The translations under genes and the position numbers were made by a program. From positions 434,001 through 498,000 of the forward strand of contig CASBWL010000041.1 in NCBI GenBank assembly GCA_949130495.1: a stretch of DNA of 64,000 nt, read 5' to 3'. This document shows positions 57,491 through 64,000 of the stretch, piece by piece (positions within the stretch are counted from its first letter, which is position 1; the number at the start of each line of letters is the position of its first letter). The stretch is from Sambucus nigra (Eukaryota; Streptophyta; Magnoliopsida; Dipsacales; Adoxaceae). The notes beneath the pieces are model-generated. The model had not been told where the DNA came from, searched no databases, and saw only the letters and a list, made by a program, of their open reading frames with translations.

Positions 57491-57659
57491 AGGCTGAGAT
57501 TGAGAATAGCTCAAAGATTACAGAGGGATCAAGCAACGTCTTTCAAAACTCGGAAGAGGTTGTGTCTATCAGAGCCAAAAAAAGAGTAACTGAGAATGAG
57601 GAACACAAGTACCTCTTCAGACAAGGGACCCTGTCAGAGAGGAACTTCTCTTCAAAAGA

Positions 57660-58060
57660 AGATGTTTGGACCTATTTGTGGATGGTTCTTCTTGCGAAAG
57701 TGAAAGCGGCACAGGGCTGACAATGTCACTCCCAGATGGTACCGACTCTGAATATGCGCTAAGGTTTAACTTCAAGGCTTCAAACAAGGAGTTCGAGTAT
57801 GAGGCACTGATAACGGGGCTCTCCTTGCAAAAGCGCTTAGAGTTGGCCAACTCCTACTACACAGTGACTCGAGGTTAGTTGTCAACCAAGTACTTGGAGT
57901 ATATGAGGCCAAGGATGAAAGGATGGCCAAATATCTGAAGAAGGTAAAAATGACGCTAGAAGGCTTCAAAGAGGTAAAGATGAAGAGGGTACCTCGACAA
58001 GACAGCAGTCGTGCAGATGCACTAGCAAGGTTGGCTTCAGCAATAAGGATAGACATCAGA
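57660..58060 (+). pseudogene. second, archaeal-type RNase H (aRH) of the Tat-like element
   Basis: LDLFVDGSSCESESGTGL, ALRFNFKASNKEFEYEALIT and, after a frameshift near 57875, VVNQVLGVYEAKDERMA, then KMKRVPRQDSSRADALARLA. Residues matching the RNase H catalytic set (Asp in FVDGS, Glu in EYEAL, Asp in RADALA) are present. Such an additional domain downstream of the normal RNase H is a known mark of Tat elements. The frame changes once within it. Confidence 0.85.
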
Positions 58061-59369
58061 AGGATGGTACCAGTTGAGATCTTGCTCAAACTGACTATTG
58101 AGGAAGAAGAGGTTACCAGACCTGTCCTCAACTTGAACCTAGGAGACTCATGGATGGACCCCCTTATCAGATATATAAGACAGGGAGAGCTGCGAGATTC
58201 GAAGTTAAATAGGAGAAAATTAAGATACAGGGCTGCCAAGTTCTCAATAATAGGAGATGTCCAGTATAAAAAAGGCTTCCTACTACCTATCCTCAGATGC
58301 GTCCATCCCACAGAGGTCCCCCATATCTTGCAGGATGTACACGAGGGCTCTTTCTTCAGTCACATAGGAGGAAGACCTTTAGCCAAGAGGATAATTACGC
58401 AGGGATACTGGTGGCCGACCTTGGCCAAAGATGTTGCTGCCTACGTGAAGAGGTGTGATAAGTGCTAGAGATTCTTCACTATCCCTCATCAACCTCATCA
58501 TCCTATGATGTCAATCAGTTCTCCCTGGCCATTTACAGTTTGGGGGATTGACTTGGTGGGACCATTGCCAAGAGCTGCTAGAAATTATCGATTTCTGATA
58601 GTAGCAATTGGTTACTTCTCCAAGTGGGTAGAGGCTGAGCCGATGATTACGATTATAGATCAGAAGACCTTCCAGTTCATCTGGAAGAGCATCATATGCT
58701 GACATGGACTTACAAACACACTCATCTCAGATAATGGAACCCCGTTCAAGAATTCTTCCTTAGAAAAATATTGTGAAAGAGTGGGGATTAAGCAGTTCTT
58801 TCCTCTCCTGGCTGACCCCGGGAAAATGGGCATAATGAAGTCACGAATCGAACAATACTTGATGGGATTAAGAAGAGGTTGGAAGAAGCCAAGGGGATAT
58901 GTACATAAGAGCTTTATGCAGTACTATGGGCTTACAGAACAACGATAAGGACACCAATAGGGGAAACCCCATTTATGCTGGCCCATGGTTCAGAAGTCAT
59001 CATACCTACATAGGTAGGGTTCCCCACCCACAGAGTTCATACCTATGACCCTCAGAGGAATGGGGAAGAAAAAATACTTATCTTGGATCTAATCGAGGAG
59101 AGAAGGGAAGACGCTGAGATCAGACAAGAAACCTACCAGCAGAGAACAACAAAGTTCTACAATCAAAGGGTGAAATCAAGACCTATAGTTGTAGGAGACC
59201 TAGTGCTGAAGAAGACATTGCAGAAGATAAATAAGATCCACCCGAACTATCATGGTCGTCATAGAGTAGTTGATGAGGTTGAGCCTGGTACCTATTGACT
59301 AGAAAATCTAGAACGGGGACCTTTCTCCAATCTATGGAACGTTGATCACCTGAAGAAGTATTACATATG
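58061..59369 (+). pseudogene. integrase, Tat-like, broken
   Basis: Zinc-binding HHCC region: VHEGSFFSHIGGRPLAKRI, then GYWWPTLAKDVAAYVKRCDKC at about 58400-58465, followed by a TAG where the family has Gln. Core: VWGIDLVGPLPRAARNYRFL with the first Asp, LISDNGTPFKNSS (second Asp, about 58727), and, after a frameshift near 58820, ENGHNEVTNRTI with the catalytic Glu. The C-terminal part is open at 59083-59298 (FYNQRVKSRPIVVGDLVLKK) and ends NVDHLKKYYI near 59369. Stops at 58466, 58700 and 59296 fit C-to-T changes. Confidence 0.92.
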
Positions 59370-59479
59370 ATGTTACAGTTATTTTTTTGTAGTAAATGTA
59401 TCATTTTATGAAGAGAATGTTAATGAAAAGAGCAGTTTCTATATTAGATACTTTTTTTGTCATGCTTTAGTGGTAATCT

Positions 59480-61610
59480 TATGAGGGTAAACATCATAAA
59501 TTGATGACCTCAGACCTTAAAATATCATTAATTTGGTGACAGGGTCTGAGGGTAAACATCATTAATTTGATGACCTCGGACCTTAAATATCATAATTTGG
59601 TGACAGGGCCTGAGGTGAAACATCATAGTATGATGACCTCGGACCTTAAACATCATTAATTTGGTGAAATTTATGAGGGAAACATCATATTATGATGACC
59701 TCAGACCTTAAATACCATTAATTTGGTGAAATTTATGAGGGAAACATCATAATTTGATGACCTCAGACCTTAAAACATCATTAATTTGGTGACAGTGTCT
59801 GAGGGTAAACATCATAGTATAATGACCTCAGACCTTAAACACCATTAATTTGGTGAAATTTATGAGGGCAACATCTTAATATCATGACCTCAGACCTTAA
59901 ACATCATAATTTGGTGACAGGGTCTGTGGTGAAACATCATAAATTGATGACCTCAGACCTTAAAACATCATTAATTTGGTGACAGGGTCTGAGGGTAAAC
60001 ATCATAGTATGATGATCTCAGACCTTAAACATCATTAATTTGGTAAAATTTATGAGGGAAACATCATTAATTTAAAGACCTCAGACCTTAAACATCGTTA
60101 ATTTGGTGACAGGGTCTGAGGTGAAATATCATAAATTGATGACCTTAGACTTTAAACATCATAATTTTATGACAGGGTCTGAGGTGAAACATCATAGTAT
60201 AATGACCTCAAACCTTAAACATCATTAATTTGGTGAAATTTATGAGGGAAACATCATAGTATGATGACCTCATACCTTACATACCATTAATTTGGTAAAA
60301 TTTATGAGGGAAACATCATAATTTGATGACCTCAGACCGTAAAACATCATTAATTTGGTGACATGGTCTGAGGGTAAACATCATAGTATGATGACCTCAG
60401 ACCTTAAACACCATTTATTTGGTGAAATTTATGAGGGTAACATCTTAATATGATGACCTCAGACCTTAAACATCATAATATGGTGACAGGGTTTGAGGTG
60501 AAACATCATAAATTGGTGACCTCAGACCTTAAAATATCATTAATTTGGTGACAGGGTCTGAGGGTAAACATCATAGTATGATGACCTCAGACCTTAAACA
60601 TCATTAATTTGGTGAAATTTATGAGGGAAACGTCATTAATTTAGTTACCTCAGACCTTAAACATCATTAATTTGGTGACAGTGAAATATCATAAATTGAT
60701 GACCTCAGACCTTAAACATCATAATTTTATGACAGGGTCTGAGGTGACACATCATGGTATAATGACCTCAAACCTTAAACATCATTAATTTGGTGAAATT
60801 TATGAGGGAAACATCATAGTATGATGACCTCAGACCTTAAATACCATTAATTTGGTAAAATTTATGAGGGAAACATCATAATTTGATGACCTCAGACCGT
60901 AAAACATCATTAATTTGGTGACAGGGTATGAGGGTAAACATCATAGTATGGTGACCTCAGACCTTAAACACCATTAATTTGGTGAAATTTATGAGGGTAA
61001 CATCTTAATATGGTGACCTCAGACCTTAAACATCATAATATGGTGACAGGGTCTGAGGTGAAACATCATAAATTAATGACCTCAGACCTTAAAATATCAT
61101 TAATTTGGTGACAGGGTCTGAGGGTAAACATCATAGTATGATGACCTCAAACCTTAAACCCCATTAATATGATGAAATTTATGAGGGTAACATCTTAATA
61201 TAATGACCTTAGACCTTAAACATCACAATTTGGTGACGGGGTCTGAGGTGAAATATCATAAATTGATGACCTCGGACCTTAAACATCATAATTTGGTGAC
61301 AGGGTCTGAGGTGAAACATCATAGTATGATGACCTCAGACCTTAAACATCATTAATTTTGTGAAATTTATGAGGGAAACATCATAGTATGATGACCTCAG
61401 ACCTTAAAATACCATTAATTTGGTGAAATTTATGAGGGAAACATCATAGTATGATGACCTCAGACCTTAAACATCATTAATTTGGTGAAAATTTATGAGG
61501 GAGACATCATGATTTGATGACTTCAGACCTTAAACATCATGATTTTGGTGAAATTTATGAGGATAATATCTTAATACGATGACCTCATACCTTAAACATC
61601 ACTTGATGGG
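59480..61610 (+). repeat. tandem array, unit about 62 bp, higher-order period about 560 bp
   Basis: The word GACCTCAGACCTTAAA recurs every 60-68 bp, alternating with ATTAATTTGGTGA and either CAGGGTCTGAGG or AATTTATGAGGG. Monomer types follow a fixed order that repeats: the rare variant ACATCTTAATAT falls at 59871, 60440 and 61000, about 560-570 bp apart, with a further one at 61190. The array begins about 110 bp after the end of integrase and ends about 180 bp before the antisense gene's stop. Confidence 0.93.
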
Positions 61611-61792
61611 AAGTATGATTTGCAAGACAACATTCAAGAAAGCATTCATCGAAAGAAGCAAATCATCTCAAGAAGATAATATAACATGTAGTCAGAATTA
61701 CAAGTCAGATATGCCTCAAAATATGTTATCAGAGTTTACAAAGCATTGAGATAAACAAAAAATTACAAGCTAAAAGCTTCACAAATCAAGGT

Positions 61793-64000
61793 TTATGGGT
61801 CTGCAGCCATAATGGGGTCCTTTTGGCCGACATTGGTAACCTAGGCTCCTTTATCTAGAGGGTTAACATCCCCAGTCTCTGTAGCTTCCAATGGCTCAGT
61901 TTTTGCAGGAGCAACATTTTCCTCCTCAACCTCTTGCGAGGCTTAAGCAAAATGAGAATCGCCGAAGCTCAGTCCAATAAAGTCTGAGGCAGTCAAGCTT
62001 CCTGTCTCCTTTTCCTTGGATGCTGCCCCTTCCCAGTTGCCTTAATACCTCTTTCGAGATATTCAAAGCCAAAGATTATAAATTGGTCAGAGACTTTGTA
62101 GTCGGCTAGTATCTTCTCATAGGCATCCTTGATAGCAACATCAACCTTTGCCTGAAGGACGTCATCTTTGGCCTGCAGAGAAGAGGTGTGGTCCTTTTTA
62201 AGCTTGGCCATGTCCTTATCCTTCTGCTTCACCTTATTCTTAGACTTACCCAAGGCCATCTTCAGATGTTCAACCTCATAATTTAAAGAGGCTTCTACCT
62301 TCTGGGCCTCTTTCCCCTTCTCAATGAGGGGAAACTTCCTCAGGGTCGAGTCAACGAATTGGTGCGTAGACAGAATACCCTGTAAAATAAAGTCAGATGT
62401 ATAAGTTCAAACCTTAATCCATTTAAAGTCGAGGTTACACTTGGAATAAAGTAAAAGTTTTACCTAGATAGACCTGTGAAGGCAAAACTCGGCCAGTAGA
62501 GGGGTATCTATCGAGTGTAAGAAGCACTTGTTAGCATCGGTCATTGCAGAGCCGATGGCATCCATTGCCTTCAGACTATGGCCTATCAGGCTATCATTAA
62601 TCTTCAGCTGCTCTAGACGAGCAGCCTATGTGTCATCAGAGGAGATTGGGATGGCACGATCTCCTTTTTGGGTTTTTCTCGGCCTTTGATCCTCCGAGCC
62701 AGCAGTTATGGATTTCCTCTTCTTTGAAGTGTTGGACTTGTATCTATCGATGTTCTGCTTAGGTAGAGGAGGGGCTGCATTATGCCCTTCTTTATTCATC
62801 ATCTTAACAAGGCTTGGGGCTAACATCTCCCAGAGATTGTCAGAAATACCTGTCGGGCATTCTATAAAGAGAAACATCTGAGTTAATAAATTAGAGGTAT
62901 GAAAACTCATAGGTACGACTTGTAAAAATATAACACTTACGAAGCTCAGTCAGATGACTTCCCCCAAACCAGTCTCAGAGAGGTAATAGGGGGTCATCAG
63001 ATGTTCGTACTTAACTAGCCAACCATGCCCCCCTGCTCTTGAAGATCCTTAACCTTATGCAAGTTATCATGGCTAAGCCCAGGGTCAGCCTTGGCAGCAA
63101 CTGACACCTTTCCCCACCTCATGGGTACCCTCGGCTTCAACGATGAAGAGGTGGCATAAGGACCAAATTCCCATTCCCCCGAGGCAAAGAAATACCGTGG
63201 TTTCCAGTTGTGATTGGAGGTCTGAGTAACCAACAACATCTTTTTGTCCAACTTCCTAGCTAGGAAGTGATAATAGCTGGGGTGGTTTCTGGATGAGGAT
63301 GGGATATAGCATCCTGTGAAGACCCAGACAGGAAGGTCTGAGTGGTGGACTTCCTTTCAAAGGATAATAACACCAATTATCACCCTCCAGGCATTGGGGG
63401 ATAATTGTGAAGGGATAAGGTTAATATGTGAAAGTATAGCTCTGATGGAAGGATAGATGGGGAAACAGAATCCCATCTTAAACATCTACTCATACACATA
63501 GATTTCTCCATCTCGGCCACCAAAGGCCCTCTCAACTCTCAGAGGTTTCCTAAGTGTGATGGAAGGACCTATGGAATAGAAATGCCTAAATGCTAAGAGG
63601 TCATACTTAGTAACAGTACTCTCTATCTCGGCGGCCTTCGAGGTATTAACGTCACTCTCATGACCATCATCCTCATCCCTAGAAACGTCCACTTGGGCAG
63701 GCGTTGGAATAACCCCATGGAACCTCTGATTGAACTCAGCCCCTATGGTGGCCGACAGGGGGATAGCATCGATGGGTGGTAGAATAGCCACACTCAGCCC
63801 CACAACTTCAACATCAAAAGAAGTCCGTAAAGTGCTAGCATCGTTGTGGGACGAGGCACGACTTTGGACCTCAGCTCGGTCAGGGACGTGATCTTGCCTA
63901 ATGGAGAAATCCATAGCCTCTTGGAATGAATCTACAGACATAGGGTCTGAGGTAGATGAATCAGACTCAAACATTGGAGAAGGGTCAGTTGGACCCACTG
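61793..64000 (-). pseudogene. spliced antisense gene (aORF) of the Tat-like element, partial
   Basis: Minus strand, three exons: 64000-62941, 62861-62464 and 62379-61793, with introns ending TTTATAG and TTTTACAG and donors GTAAGTG and GTAAAAC. Exon A carries an acidic Ser/Asp-rich start, then KYDLLAFRHFYSIG, MFKMGFCFPIYPSIRAILSH, LSPNAWRVIIGVIIL and RYFFASGEWEF, which resembles the plant protein family annotated as putative gypsy-type transposon protein (Transposase_28-like). Exon B holds a basic KKRKSI tract; exon C is a Lys/Glu coiled coil followed by an acidic tail. Stops (two between 63490 and 63390, one near 62626) and small frameshifts show decay. Its start is beyond the window. The role in the element is unknown; such an antisense frame is reported for Retand-type Tat elements. 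Confidence 0.8.

Larger units (their letters stand above)
51014..64000 (+). mobile_element. Ty3/gypsy Tat/Retand-like element with antisense gene
   Basis: Order: 5' LTR (51014-51978), PBS, gag, protease, RT, RNase H, a second archaeal-type RNase H, integrase, a 2.1 kb tandem array, and a spliced gene on the opposite strand that runs off the window. The second RNase H and the extra antisense reading frame are known features of the Tat branch (Retand-type elements). gag is split by a solo LTR. At least a dozen stops make it inactive. It sits in copia integrase; a TSD of ACAAC would be predicted on the far side. Confidence 0.9.

Noticed and set aside
57772..58311. Minus-strand open frame of 179 codons
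   Set aside because: It mirrors the aRH and integrase frames on the plus strand, which carry the recognisable motifs.
59480..61610. Second CRISPR-like or regulatory array
   Set aside because: The whole monomer is repeated, including the parts between anchors, so there are no spacers.

Overview
This window is nuclear DNA from a flowering plant, taken from a gene-poor, transposon-dense region. The grounds are several plant-type LTR retrotransposon lineages (Ty3/gypsy Tat, Ogre-like and Tekay/Del-like; Ty1/copia SIRE-like) with their plant primer-binding sites, plant-style TIR elements (hAT and Mutator-like), GT-AG introns, and an exostosin-type (GT47) glycosyltransferase relic. No bacterial operon, rRNA, tRNA or CRISPR was found, and I see no clearly intact host gene. 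The species cannot be told from the sequence; an AT-rich angiosperm fits.

Layout. 1-3521: 5' part of a decayed minus-strand Tat-like Ty3/gypsy element, ending in its 5' LTR, lying against (probably inside) an older plus-strand Tekay/Del-like gypsy relic (3522 to about 7800). 7811-15430: a repeat-rich stretch with two copies of a 0.5 kb dispersed repeat, three minisatellites, and a solo LTR (9553-10810) with a perfect 5-bp target duplication. 15561-18340: a hAT-type MITE and a 1.74 kb Mutator-like element, each with a perfect TSD, the latter holding another MITE. 18360-29260: relics of a minus-strand GT47 gene cluster (two 3' exons, one middle exon, three candidate 5' exons) mixed with a degenerate repeat of about 220 bp, MITEs and microsatellites.

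29653-35735: a SIRE-like copia element with two LTRs, PBS and gag, whose pol is missing and replaced by unrelated sequence including an antisense gypsy RT scrap. 35736-47020: a minus-strand Ogre-like gypsy relic (RNase H, RT, protease, gag; no integrase) broken by a hAT element and a 3 kb solo LTR. 47021-51013: a second SIRE-like copia element cut inside its integrase. 51014-64000: a long plus-strand Tat/Retand-like element with gag, protease, RT, RNase H, a second archaeal-type RNase H and integrase, then a 2.1 kb tandem array, then a separate gene on the opposite strand with two visible introns (61793 to beyond the window end). Its gag carries a second solo LTR of the family seen at 9553, in opposite orientation.

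The right half is a nest: Ogre-like, then copia, then Tat, then solo LTR, so relative insertion order can be read. The most interesting system is the Tat element: sense gag-pol and a spliced antisense gene converge on a tandem array with a higher-order period of about 560 bp. All coding parts carry stops or frameshifts; many stops in the Tat element look like C-to-T changes of Gln or Arg codons, as expected of methylated, silenced DNA.
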